Assembly: GCF_001183545.1 (NCBI RefSeq)
Contig: NZ_KQ236688.1
Span: 3,918,395-3,982,394, forward strand
Origin: Cellvibrio sp. pealriver
Lineage (GTDB): Bacteria; Pseudomonadota; Gammaproteobacteria; Pseudomonadales; Cellvibrionaceae
DNA: 64,000 nucleotides
Direction: 5' to 3'
Shown: positions 32,302 through 40,981 of the stretch, piece after piece
Layout of the letters: each line of letters opens with the position of its first letter
Position numbering within the stretch: the first letter of the stretch is position 1
Position numbers and translations under genes: made by a program
Notes under the pieces: model-generated
What the model was told of the DNA's origin: nothing
The model's database searches: none
The model's input: only the letters and a program-made list of their open reading frames with translations

Positions 32302-34575
32302 ATGTTGAACTCACTTCGCTCCATCGTTCAGGAAGTAAACGCCGCGCGTGACATGAAAACCGCGTTGGCGATTATTGTTACGCGAGTGAAGCAAGTGATG
32401 GCCACCCAGGTGTGCTCTGTCTATTTGCGTGATGCAAAAGGCGATTATGTGCTCATGGCAACCGACGGCCTTAATGCCGATGCGGTGGGGCGGGTGCGAC
32501 TTGCCGCGGGCGAAGGCTTGGTTGGTCGTGTTGTGGTACGTGAAGAACCTATCAATCTTGAGCATGCAGAGGCTCATCCCAGCTATCAATATTTCCCTGA
32601 AACCGGAGAGGAGCGTTATAGCTCGTTTTTAGGGGTACCCATTATCCATCATCGTAAAGTGTTGGGCGTACTGGTTGTCCAGCAAGTAGAGCAGCGCCGT
32701 TTTGATGAGGGTGAAGAGGCCTTTCTTGTCACTATGTCTGCCCAGTTGGCCGGCGTTATTGCCCACGCTGAGGCGACTGGTGGTGTTATGCCTGTGGGTA
32801 CTAAAGCCAAGGCTGCCCAATCCAAGTTTGTGGGGGTGTCGGGCGCATCGGGGATTGCTATAGGCGAAGCCGTTGTTATTGCACCGGCTGCAGACCTACG
32901 CTCTGTTCCCTATCAGGCCTGCAAAGACGTTGAGCTTGAAATCGACTTTTTCCAGCGCAGTCTGATGGCTGTGCGCGAAGATATCAAATCGCTCGGAGAA
33001 CAGCTAAAAGCCCGTATCAATCGTGAAGAGCAGGCTTTATTTGATGCGTATCTTGCGATGTTGGATGACGCATCCTTGGCGAGTGAGGTGGTTGGTCGTA
33101 TCCGCAAGGGAGCAAATGCGTCCTATGCCTGGAGCGAGGTGATCATCGAACATGAAAACATTTTCAACAGCATGAATGATCCCTATCTGCGCGAACGCGC
33201 TACTGACCTGCGCGATCTGGGGCGTCGTGTGCTGGCGTATTTGCAGGAATCCAATCAAAAAACACGCGTCTACCCGGATAAAACCATTCTGATTGGTGAA
33301 GAGTTGACGGCCTCCATGTTGGGTGAGATCCCCAAAGAAAAGCTGGCGGGGCTAGTGTCTGTACAGGGCTCATCTAACTCACATGTGGCAATTCTTGCCC
33401 GGGCGATGGATATCCCTACGGTGATGGGGGCAGTGGATTTACCTTTCACCCAGATTGATGGCAGGTCAATTATTGTTGATGGCTACAAAGGCACGGTCTA
33501 TTGCGACCCCGGTGCCCAGTTGCGCAAACAATACAAAGCGATTTTTCTGGAGGAGCAGGCGCTGGTCAAAGGCCTCGAAGCGCTGAAGAACCTACCCTGT
33601 GAGACAAAAGATCGCTACCGCCTACCTCTCCATGTCAATACCGGGCTGATGGCCGATGTTGTTCGTTCGCTGGAGCGGGGAGCGGAAGGGGTGGGATTGT
33701 ATCGCACGGAAGTTCCCTTCTTGCTGCGCGATCGTTTTCCCAGCGAAGAAGAGCAGCGCGCCATTTACCGCGAACAGCTGGAGGCATTTGCGCCTCACTC
33801 AGTGACTATGCGGACGTTGGATATCGGCGGCGATAAAGCCTTGCCCTATTTTCCAATCGAAGAGGACAACCCGTTTTTGGGGTGGCGCGGAATTCGCGTA
33901 ACCCTTGATCACCCCGAAATTTTTCTGGCCCAGATCCGTGCCATGATCAAAGCCAGTGAGGGGTTAGATAATCTACGCATCCTGTTGCCAATGATCACCA
34001 ATGTGCAAGAAGTGGATGCATCCAAAGCCTTGATCCTGCGCGTCTATAAGGAGCTGTTAGAGGAAGGGTTCAGGGTTCGCAAGCCGCAAGTCGGCGTTAT
34101 GATTGAGGTTCCTGCTGCTGTTTATCTTGCGCCGGAGCTATCGCGGCGGGTGGATTTTCTGTCTGTTGGCAGTAACGATTTGACCCAGTACTTACTGGCT
34201 GTGGATCGCAATAATGCGCAAGTTGCTGATCTTTATCAGGCTTTCCATCCCGCGGTGTTGCGCGCCCTGCAATATATTGTTTATGCCGCTCATGATGCGG
34301 GTATCAGTGTCAGTATTTGCGGTGAGCTTGCGGGTGACCCGGGGGCAGCCATATTGTTAATGGCGATGGGATACGATGTCCTGTCCATGAATGCAACCAA
34401 TTTGCCCAAGGTAAAGTCGGTTATTCGTGGCATTACCTATGAACATGCCAAAAAATTACTGTCTGATGTGATGCGCATGTCAAATGGTGATCAGATCCGT
34501 GAACACATCGCACGCGAACTGCGGGAATCAGGATTAACTCGTTTGATTCGTCCCGTCACATCGGATGCCGGCTAA
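32302..34575 (+). CDS. ptsP: Phosphoenolpyruvate-protein phosphotransferase PtsP (EI-Ntr)
   Basis: First enzyme of the nitrogen-related PTS: it autophosphorylates from PEP and passes phosphate to NPr. 757 residues from ATG 32302, which matches the E. coli start MLNSLRSIV. An N-terminal GAF domain (about 15-160: TQVCSVYL) senses nitrogen metabolites. The EI part follows, with the active-site His in GSSNSHVAILARA and PEP-binding motifs LYRTEVPFL, DIGGDKALPYF and SVGSNDLTQYLLA. It ends with the catalytic Cys in SICGELAGDP. Gap of 54 bp from rppH. Confidence 0.96.
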   Translation: MLNSLRSIVQEVNAARDMKTALAIIVTRVKQVMATQVCSVYLRDAKGDYVLMATDGLNADAVGRVRLAAGEGLVGRVVVREEPINLEHAEAHPSYQYFPETGEERYSSFLGVPIIHHRKVLGVLVVQQVEQRRFDEGEEAFLVTMSAQLAGVIAHAEATGGVMPVGTKAKAAQSKFVGVSGASGIAIGEAVVIAPAADLRSVPYQACKDVELEIDFFQRSLMAVREDIKSLGEQLKARINREEQALFDAYLAMLDDASLASEVVGRIRKGANASYAWSEVIIEHENIFNSMNDPYLRERATDLRDLGRRVLAYLQESNQKTRVYPDKTILIGEELTASMLGEIPKEKLAGLVSVQGSSNSHVAILARAMDIPTVMGAVDLPFTQIDGRSIIVDGYKGTVYCDPGAQLRKQYKAIFLEEQALVKGLEALKNLPCETKDRYRLPLHVNTGLMADVVRSLERGAEGVGLYRTEVPFLLRDRFPSEEEQRAIYREQLEAFAPHSVTMRTLDIGGDKALPYFPIEEDNPFLGWRGIRVTLDHPEIFLAQIRAMIKASEGLDNLRILLPMITNVQEVDASKALILRVYKELLEEGFRVRKPQVGVMIEVPAAVYLAPELSRRVDFLSVGSNDLTQYLLAVDRNNAQVADLYQAFHPAVLRALQYIVYAAHDAGISVSICGELAGDPGAAILLMAMGYDVLSMNATNLPKVKSVIRGITYEHAKKLLSDVMRMSNGDQIREHIARELRESGLTRLIRPVTSDAG

Positions 34576-34654
34576 GTGAATGTCTTTGGCTGGTCATAAA
34601 TAGTCGTCATAATCGACGGCCGTCAATTTGTAGGTGTACCAGGTTTAACTGCTT

Positions 34655-35494
34655 ATGTTGCAATACCCCGATCTAAACCCCGTGGCTTTTACCATCCCTA
34701 TTGGGCCCATCACTTTGGGCGATATGACCATTGGCCCGTTTAATGTGCATTGGTATGGGATTATGTATCTTCTGGCGTTTGCCAGTGCTTGGCTGTTGGC
34801 GTTGTATCGTGCCAAAGCTCCGGGAGCCGTGATTAACAAGACGCAAGTTGAAAACCTGATTACCTATGGTGCCTTTGGTGTAATTCTTGGCGGGCGATTC
34901 GGATATGTCATCTTTTACAGCTTTGATCAGTGGATGGCTGACCCGCTATTGTTGTTGCGGGTTTGGGAAGGTGGAATGTCGTTTCATGGCGGTTTGATAG
35001 GTGTCATTGTGGCCATGTTGATTTATTCCTATCGAATTAACCGTTCATTTATCAGTGTCATGGATTTTGTGGCACCGATAGTGCCGCTTGGTCTTGGTTT
35101 TGGCCGGCTGGGAAACTTTATCGGCCAGGAGTTATGGGGGCGTATTAGCGATGTCCCTTGGGCTATGGTTTTTCCAAAGGCGCTTCCAGAGGGGGTGGCT
35201 CGTCATCCAAGTCAGCTATATCAAGCGTTCTTTGAAGGTTTGGTGTTGTTTATCATTGTGTTCTGGTTTTCTTCCAAGCCTCGCCCGCGTGGCGCTGTAT
35301 CGGGTGTTTTCCTGATAGGCTATTCGATCTTTCGTTTCAGTGTTGAATTTGTGCGCGAGCCAGATCAAGGGATCGGGTTTGATCTCATGGGGTGGATGAC
35401 TCGTGGGCAATTGCTTTGCGTTCCTATGTTTCTGCTTGGGCTTGGATTACTGATTTATGCCTACAAGTTCGCTGACGGAAAGGCCAAGAATTAA
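34655..35494 (+). CDS. lgt: Prolipoprotein diacylglyceryl transferase Lgt
   Basis: Inner-membrane enzyme that moves diacylglycerol from phosphatidylglycerol to the lipobox Cys. 279 residues with about seven membrane segments. HGGLIG and the signature GRLGNFIGQELWGR are present; the usual Asn-Gly before the Glu is Gly-Gln here, but the essential Asn and final Gly of the signature are kept. C-terminal FRFSVEFVREPD contains the conserved Arg/Glu region. It supports the several lipoproteins in this window. ATG 34655 is well placed after ptsP. Confidence 0.95.
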   Translation: MLQYPDLNPVAFTIPIGPITLGDMTIGPFNVHWYGIMYLLAFASAWLLALYRAKAPGAVINKTQVENLITYGAFGVILGGRFGYVIFYSFDQWMADPLLLLRVWEGGMSFHGGLIGVIVAMLIYSYRINRSFISVMDFVAPIVPLGLGFGRLGNFIGQELWGRISDVPWAMVFPKALPEGVARHPSQLYQAFFEGLVLFIIVFWFSSKPRPRGAVSGVFLIGYSIFRFSVEFVREPDQGIGFDLMGWMTRGQLLCVPMFLLGLGLLIYAYKFADGKAKN

Positions 35495-35524
35495 TCGTTT
35501 TCTATTTTCTGTGTGAGTTGTTTG

Positions 35525-36364
35525 ATGAAGCAATATCTTGATTTGATGCGCGATGTGGTTGAAAACGGAGTGCAACGAGGAGACCGTACCGGCACCGGAA
35601 CCCGTTCGGTTTTTGGTAGGCAATTGAGATTCAATCTAAACGATGGGTTTCCATTAGTAACAACCAAAACTGTTCATCTCAAGAGTGTTATTGTCGAGTT
35701 ATTGTGGTTTTTACAGGGGCGCACAGATGTTACCTGGCTGCAAGAGCGTGGTTGCAGTATCTGGAATGAATGGGCAACCGAGTCGGGTGAGCTGGGGCCT
35801 GTTTATGGAAAGCAATGGCGCAGTTGGGCCTGTCCAGATGGCTCTACAATCGATCAAATTACCCAGGTTATTGAGCAGATCAAAAAAAATCCCTACTCCC
35901 GTCGCTTGATTGTCTCTGCATGGAACCCCGCTGATTTACCCGATGAGTCTATGAGCCCACAGCAAAATGTGGAGCATGGGCGGATGGCGCTGGCAGCCTG
36001 CCATACTCTATTTCAATTTTACGTGGCGGAAGGAAAGTTATCTTGTCAGTTGTACCAGCGTAGCGCGGACCTGTTTCTCGGAGTACCTTTCAATATCGCC
36101 AGCTATGCATTGTTAACTCATATGATCGCGCAGCAGTGTGATCTGGGCGTTGGCGATTTTGTGCACACCTTTGGTGACTGTCATCTTTACAATAATCATA
36201 TTTCTGACGACATAGTTTACGAACAATTAACACGCGAGCCCAAAAACTTGCCTACACTTAAGATCTGTCGTAAACCTGAGTCGATTTTTGATTACGAGCT
36301 TCAGGATTTTGAATTCCAAGGTTACCAACCCCATCCGCGTATAGTTGCGCCTATTGCCATTTAG
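35525..36364 (+). CDS. thyA: Thymidylate synthase
   Basis: Makes dTMP from dUMP using methylene-tetrahydrofolate. 279 residues from ATG 35525 ([11 protein letters not shown], as in E. coli); the E. coli enzyme has 264, and the extra residues lie near [18 protein letters not shown] before the active site. Catalytic Cys is in [11 protein letters not shown]: the residue before it is Ala where Pro is nearly invariant. Nucleotide-binding [17 protein letters not shown] and FHTFGD-like [13 protein letters not shown] are normal. Followed by folA, which regenerates the folate cofactor. Confidence 0.96.
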   Translation: MKQYLDLMRDVVENGVQRGDRTGTGTRSVFGRQLRFNLNDGFPLVTTKTVHLKSVIVELLWFLQGRTDVTWLQERGCSIWNEWATESGELGPVYGKQWRSWACPDGSTIDQITQVIEQIKKNPYSRRLIVSAWNPADLPDESMSPQQNVEHGRMALAACHTLFQFYVAEGKLSCQLYQRSADLFLGVPFNIASYALLTHMIAQQCDLGVGDFVHTFGDCHLYNNHISDDIVYEQLTREPKNLPTLKICRKPESIFDYELQDFEFQGYQPHPRIVAPIAI

Positions 36365-36417
36365 TGGTTTGTTGGTTGTTGGCAAATAAGTAGTCAATAA
36401 GAAGGCGAATACCCTGC

Positions 36418-36924
36418 ATGAAATTAGCCATCATCGTGGCCGTCGCCAAAAATGGTGTTATAGGGCGCAATAATCAGTTGCCTTGGCATCTCCCGCAGGA
36501 TCTCAAATATTTCAAATCGGTAACATTAGGAAAACCGGTAATAATGGGGCGCAAAACCTATGAATCTATAGGTCGCCCTCTTCCCGGTAGATTTAATATT
36601 GTGATTACCCGTAATCCTGAATGGGTTGCTGAGGGGGTCAAGGTTGCCCACAGTTTTGGTGAGGCGGTGCAAGTGGCAAACGGACTCGGCACCTCTGAGG
36701 CAATGATTATAGGTGGTGCAGAAATTTATAAGGCTGCACTGTCTGTTGTACAGCGAATTTATCTTACGCGTGTTGATCTGGAGCCTGATGGCGATGCTTT
36801 TTTTGCTGAACCTGATTCTTCAATTTGGTCATTGATATCCAGTGTTGATGGTGAGGCTGATGCCTCTCCAGGCTATACCTTTTTGACATATGATCGCTTG
36901 GATGAATATGCGGGTGACAAATAG
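36418..36924 (+). CDS. folA: Dihydrofolate reductase
   Basis: Reduces dihydrofolate with NADPH, completing the cycle begun by ThyA. 168 residues. Active-site motifs: AVAKNGVIG, LPWHLPQDLKYFK with the catalytic Asp, IMGRKTYESIGRPLPGR and MIIGGAEIYKAAL. Start ATG 36418 lies 53 bp after thyA with GAAGGCGAA upstream. Length is normal for the family. Confidence 0.96.
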   Translation: MKLAIIVAVAKNGVIGRNNQLPWHLPQDLKYFKSVTLGKPVIMGRKTYESIGRPLPGRFNIVITRNPEWVAEGVKVAHSFGEAVQVANGLGTSEAMIIGGAEIYKAALSVVQRIYLTRVDLEPDGDAFFAEPDSSIWSLISSVDGEADASPGYTFLTYDRLDEYAGDK

Positions 36925-37133
36925 CCCGTCGATTTTCTGAAAGTGTGAAGTAGTTTTATTTTTGTTTGTTGTGTTACTGGTGACCTTATTAATTGCGATA
37001 TGTGTTACCAGAGTGATACCTAAATACACACGTAAAAAGCTTAAGGATAAATCATTGGAAAGTAAGCCGTAGCGCTTATTACAATGCCGCCGTTCTTAGC
37101 TGCCTCAATACGAGGCTACGTGGATAACGCGTC

Positions 37134-37153
37134 TGCGGCAGCGGGTTGCCGCA
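37134..37153 (+). promoter_or_regulatory. Leader hairpin before TonB-complex operon
   Basis: TGCGGCA-GCGGGT-TGCCGCA, a 7-bp stem 35 bp before the DUF3450 start, without a T-run. The region 36925-37187 also has TGTGTTAC twice (36970 and 37001, 31 bp apart). The hairpin could protect the mRNA 5' end. Confidence 0.3.
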
Positions 37154-37187
37154 AACTCACTTGATTGAACACCCAGTTGGGGGGATT

Positions 37188-37970
37188 ATGAAAAAGCAGC
37201 GATTGAAAGCAGTGGCTATTACCACCATGCTTTCTGCCGGCGCGCTAATGGGTAGCGTTGCCATGGCAGATCAAAGTCTGGATGCAGTACTTAAAGCAGG
37301 CCAAGCCAAGACTACTCTGGCGCAAGATTCTCAAAAGCGTATCGATAGACTGGCTCAAGAAACCGATGACTTGACTCAAGAGTTCAAGAGTCAAAATAAG
37401 TTGATCGAAGATCTGCGCGTTTTCAACGCCCAAATGGAAAAACAAGTTGCAAAACAATTGACTGTAGTAACCGAGTTGGAGCAGTCAATCGAGAAAGTAA
37501 CTGTAATCGAGCGCCAAATTCAGCCATTGATTTTCCGCATGCTTGATAGTCTTGAGCAGTTTGTTAATTTGGATAAGCCTTTCTACTTGGATGACCGCAA
37601 AGCAAGCTTGGATATGGTTCGTGCCAACCAAGATCGCGCTGATATCTCTGTATCAGAGAAATTCCGTCAAGTGCTGGAAGCCTACAAAATTGAGTCTGCT
37701 TACGGCAGCACTATCAGTGCCTACAAAACTACCCTGAACCTTGATGGTCAAGATCGCGAAGTTAATATTCTTCGTGTAGGCCGTATTTCTCTGATGTATC
37801 AAACAACTGATGCTCAATCGAGTGGTTATTGGGATGCAGCCCAAAAAGCTTGGTTGCCTTTGGATAGTTCTTACAACAGTGAAATCCTTAAAGGCTTGAA
37901 GATTGCTCGTGATCAGGCAACTAAAGATATTATGACTATGCCAATTCAAGCTCCGGAGGCAGCACAATGA
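37188..37970 (+). CDS. DUF3450 periplasmic coiled-coil protein of the TonB complex
   Basis: 260 residues from ATG 37188, with GGGGGGA just upstream. A signal peptide ends at AMA-DQS. Residues about 30-120 are heptad-rich (ETDDLTQEFKSQNKLIEDL), a coiled coil, and the rest is the DUF3450 C-terminal domain. DUF3450 proteins are encoded with TtpC-type TonB systems and are thought to be accessory periplasmic parts. Its TGA overlaps the next ATG, so the products are probably made in fixed ratio. Exact role unproven. Confidence 0.88.
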   Translation: MKKQRLKAVAITTMLSAGALMGSVAMADQSLDAVLKAGQAKTTLAQDSQKRIDRLAQETDDLTQEFKSQNKLIEDLRVFNAQMEKQVAKQLTVVTELEQSIEKVTVIERQIQPLIFRMLDSLEQFVNLDKPFYLDDRKASLDMVRANQDRADISVSEKFRQVLEAYKIESAYGSTISAYKTTLNLDGQDREVNILRVGRISLMYQTTDAQSSGYWDAAQKAWLPLDSSYNSEILKGLKIARDQATKDIMTMPIQAPEAAQ

Positions 37971-39340
37971 AAATGAAGTTTGTTAAAAGCTGTCTGATGC
38001 TGGCGGCGGCTGGCTTGCTGAGCACCAGCTTTGCTGTTGCACAAGAGAAAGCACAGACCTTGGATCAGTTGCTCGATATGGTTAAGAAATCACAAATTAG
38101 TGAGTCTGCCGAGCACAAACAACGTGAAGCTGAGTTTGCCCGTGACAAAGCAAATCAAGCGAACTTGCTGGCGCAAGCTAAGGCTACTCGCCAAGCTGAA
38201 GAAAATCGCTCTCAAGCTCTTGAGAAAAAATACGCAGAACAGCAACTGTTGGTAACTCAGAAAAGGGCTCAGTTAAATGAGCGCCTGGGCTCCATGCGTG
38301 AATTGTTTGGTCATTTGACCTCTACCGCAGGTGATTTGCGTGCAACTCTGGAAACTTCCTTGGTGAGTGCGCAATACCCTAATCGCGGTGATTTCCTTGA
38401 TGCTCTCATCGAGAAGATGAATGGTAGTACCCAATTGCCGGATATCGAAGAAATTGAACGTCTTTGGTACGAGGTTCAGCGCGAAATGGTTGAAACTGGT
38501 CGCGTTGTGAAATTTAACGGTACTGTCATTAAGCCTAATGGTGAGCAGTCACAGCAAGAAATCGTACGTATTGGTGCTTACAATCTGGTATCGAATGGTA
38601 CCTACCTGAGCTACAACTCTGGAAAAATTGAAGAATTAGGTCGTCAGCCTGCTTCTGATATGCTGTCTGCTGCCAGTGCATTGCAAAATGCATCAACAGG
38701 TGTAGTGGATGTGGGTATCGATCCAACAGGCCCTGTTGGCGGTCAGTTGCTTGCAGCACTTATTCAAAAGCCAAATCTTAGAGAGTATCTCGATCAGGGC
38801 GGCTCCGTAGGATGGGTGATTGTATATGTAGGGATTTTCGGGATTCTGTTAGGGGTCTGGCGTATGATTGTACTCTTCGGTATGAGTGCAAAAGTTAACT
38901 CTCAGCTGAAAAATCCTGCTAACCCAAGCGCCAATAACCCATTAGGGCGTGTACTGAAAGTGGCACAGGAAAACAAAAATGTTGATGTTGAAACGCTTGA
39001 ACTTAAGCTTGAAGAGGCTGTGTTAAAAGAGCGTCCTTCAATTGAAAGCGGATTGGCAATATTGAAGATTATTGCTGCTGTTGCTCCTTTGCTCGGATTG
39101 TTGGGTACCGTAACCGGTATGATTACCACCTTCCAAGCAATCACAATATTTGGTGCTGGTGATCCTAAGAACATGGCAGGCGGTATTTCTGCTGCACTTA
39201 TCACCACTGTTCAAGGTCTTTTAGTTGCTATTCCTATGGTTCTGATGCACACCTTCGTTAATGGTCGTGCTAAGTCAGTAATTCACGTCTTGGATGAGCA
39301 AACTACTGGCATTATTGCCGAAAATACCGAGCGCAAGTAG
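37967..39340 (+). CDS. TtpC-like MotA/TolQ/ExbB proton-channel protein
   Basis: 457 residues. A signal peptide (cut at AVA-QEK) leads into a periplasmic coiled-coil domain (about 30-270), then three membrane segments and the ExbB/TolQ channel domain (about 275-445: APLLGLLGTVTGMI, GGISAALITTVQGLLVAIP). This fusion is the TtpC type known from the Vibrio TonB2 system, where it is needed along with the ordinary ExbB. It overlaps DUF3450 by 4 bp and precedes exbB by 11 bp. Confidence 0.9.
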   Translation: MKMKFVKSCLMLAAAGLLSTSFAVAQEKAQTLDQLLDMVKKSQISESAEHKQREAEFARDKANQANLLAQAKATRQAEENRSQALEKKYAEQQLLVTQKRAQLNERLGSMRELFGHLTSTAGDLRATLETSLVSAQYPNRGDFLDALIEKMNGSTQLPDIEEIERLWYEVQREMVETGRVVKFNGTVIKPNGEQSQQEIVRIGAYNLVSNGTYLSYNSGKIEELGRQPASDMLSAASALQNASTGVVDVGIDPTGPVGGQLLAALIQKPNLREYLDQGGSVGWVIVYVGIFGILLGVWRMIVLFGMSAKVNSQLKNPANPSANNPLGRVLKVAQENKNVDVETLELKLEEAVLKERPSIESGLAILKIIAAVAPLLGLLGTVTGMITTFQAITIFGAGDPKNMAGGISAALITTVQGLLVAIPMVLMHTFVNGRAKSVIHVLDEQTTGIIAENTERK

Positions 39341-39351
39341 GAGATTAAACC

Positions 39352-39879
39352 ATGCAGGCTTTAATGGATTTTTTCGGAAACCTTAAAGCCTTCTTGGATC
39401 AAGGTGGTTTTGTGATGTATCTCATTGCTGCCTTGACCTTTGTTATGTGGGCACTCATTTTTGAGCGAGTTATCTACTTCAAGGGCAATCTAAGAGGGCA
39501 GATTCAAAGTCAATTAAATGCTTGGGAGGCTCGCAAAGAGCGCAAGTCCTGGAATGCTCACCAAATCCGCAATGCAATGATTTCTCGCATGAACGATAAA
39601 ATCAGCGCAAACCTTGATTTGATTGGTGCACTTGTTGCGATTTGTCCATTGATGGGGCTGCTGGGTACAGTAACGGGTATGATCGACGTATTTGGTGTTC
39701 TGGCAAATACCGGTGGTGGTGATGCCAAGTCAATGGCGGGTGGTGTATCAAAAGCTACTATCCCTACAATGGCTGGAATGGTTGCTGCAATTTCAGGTGT
39801 TTTTGCTAGTACTTATTTGACTCGTGTCGCTGACAGTGAAAAGGCATTGTTTGCAGATCATTTGACAATGGATCACTAA
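39352..39879 (+). CDS. exbB: ExbB biopolymer-transport protein
   Basis: 175 residues, the short ExbB2 form. Three membrane segments (about 18-38, 85-105 and 130-150) with the channel motif CPLMGLLGTVTGMIDVF and KATIPTMAGMVAAISG. It forms the proton-driven motor with ExbD that energises TonB. Likely partner of the TtpC-like protein encoded just before. Confidence 0.93.
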   Translation: MQALMDFFGNLKAFLDQGGFVMYLIAALTFVMWALIFERVIYFKGNLRGQIQSQLNAWEARKERKSWNAHQIRNAMISRMNDKISANLDLIGALVAICPLMGLLGTVTGMIDVFGVLANTGGGDAKSMAGGVSKATIPTMAGMVAAISGVFASTYLTRVADSEKALFADHLTMDH

Positions 39880-39933
39880 TTACAGTGATCCATTGGTGGT
39901 GATAAATTTTAACCTGTATGAAAGAGATGTCTC

Positions 39934-40338
39934 ATGAGCAGGAATAATCCCAAACGAGAAGAAGAGGCTCAAGCAATTGACTTAACGCCCATGTTGGACG
40001 TTGTGTTCATTATGTTGATCTTCTTTATTGTTACTGCAACTTTCATCAAAGAAACCGGTAAAGATGTGACCCGGCCAGATGCGAACACTGCGGATGACAA
40101 GCCAAACGCAAGTATATTGATTGCCGTTGGTGCTGATAATGAAATCTGGATGGATAAGAAAAAAATTGATTCGCGTAATTTGCGCCAGGCAATAGAGCGT
40201 ATGCGTGTAGACAATCCAAAAGGTGCTATTTCTATTCAGGCTGATAAAGATGCTGATATCAAGTTTGTAGTTGAGGTAGCGAACGCAGCTCGTACAGCTG
40301 GCGTAACCGACGTAAGTGTATCTACTGAGAAGAATTAA
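39934..40338 (+). CDS. exbD: ExbD biopolymer-transport protein
   Basis: 134 residues with one membrane helix near the N-terminus. The proton-carrying Asp is in IDLTPMLDVVFIMLIFF. A periplasmic domain (about 60-134) follows, ending VTDVSVSTEKN. Partner of ExbB; tonB starts 5 bp downstream. Confidence 0.94.
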   Translation: MSRNNPKREEEAQAIDLTPMLDVVFIMLIFFIVTATFIKETGKDVTRPDANTADDKPNASILIAVGADNEIWMDKKKIDSRNLRQAIERMRVDNPKGAISIQADKDADIKFVVEVANAARTAGVTDVSVSTEKN

Positions 40339-40343
40339 TAGCT

Positions 40344-40970
40344 ATGAATCCTACTAAAGTAACCATAGCGGGAATCCTCGGGGTAGTTACCACACTTGGA
40401 CTCCTGTTTTTGATGAATAGTTTGGTTAACACAGAGTTTGCTCCACCTGATGAATCAAAGTCTGTGAAAATCCCAGATATTCGCATGTCCGACACCAAAA
40501 TTGAAACTCGCATGGAAGATGCCAAGCCAGAAAAACCACAAGAGCCTGAAACTCCTCCTGATTTGCCGGAGCCAGAGTTTGAAGCTCCAGATGTTTCTGG
40601 CGATGCATTAAACATGAGTGCTCCTGTTGCCAAGGCTGATATTGATGTTGGTGGAAACTCATTGGCTTTTAGCGAGGGCGAATATCTGCCTATCGTGAAG
40701 GTTCCGCCTGAGTATCCAAGTACAGCTTTGTCGCGCGGAATTGAAGGTTTCTGCACAGTGGTTTACACAGTGACGGAAACTGGTACTACGCGTGATCCTC
40801 AGCCTATACCTGATCAGTGCATCACCAAAGAAGGTAAACCCACTACTGTATTTAACCGTGCATCTGTTAAGGCTGCTCTGAAATTCAAATACAAGCCGAA
40901 AGTGGTTGATGGGAAAGCGGTAGAAGTTCCTGGTGTGAAAAACCGCTTCACTTACGAGATGCAGAAATAA
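40344..40970 (+). CDS. tonB: TonB energy transducer
   Basis: 208 residues. A membrane anchor at about 8-28 is followed by a Glu/Pro-rich spanning region (KPEKPQEPETPPDLPEPEFE, about 65-85) and a C-terminal TonB domain (about 115-208: YPSTALSRGIEGFCTVVYTV, FKYKPKVVDG). It contacts the TonB boxes of outer-membrane receptors, possibly EEVVVTG/EEVVVQG of the two encoded upstream in this window. Confidence 0.93.
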   Translation: MNPTKVTIAGILGVVTTLGLLFLMNSLVNTEFAPPDESKSVKIPDIRMSDTKIETRMEDAKPEKPQEPETPPDLPEPEFEAPDVSGDALNMSAPVAKADIDVGGNSLAFSEGEYLPIVKVPPEYPSTALSRGIEGFCTVVYTVTETGTTRDPQPIPDQCITKEGKPTTVFNRASVKAALKFKYKPKVVDGKAVEVPGVKNRFTYEMQK

Positions 40971-40981
40971 GGGGTAATGAA

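Noticed and set aside
37134..37153. Possible riboswitch before the TonB operon
   Set aside because: Only one short hairpin, no conserved riboswitch core, and no alternative terminator.
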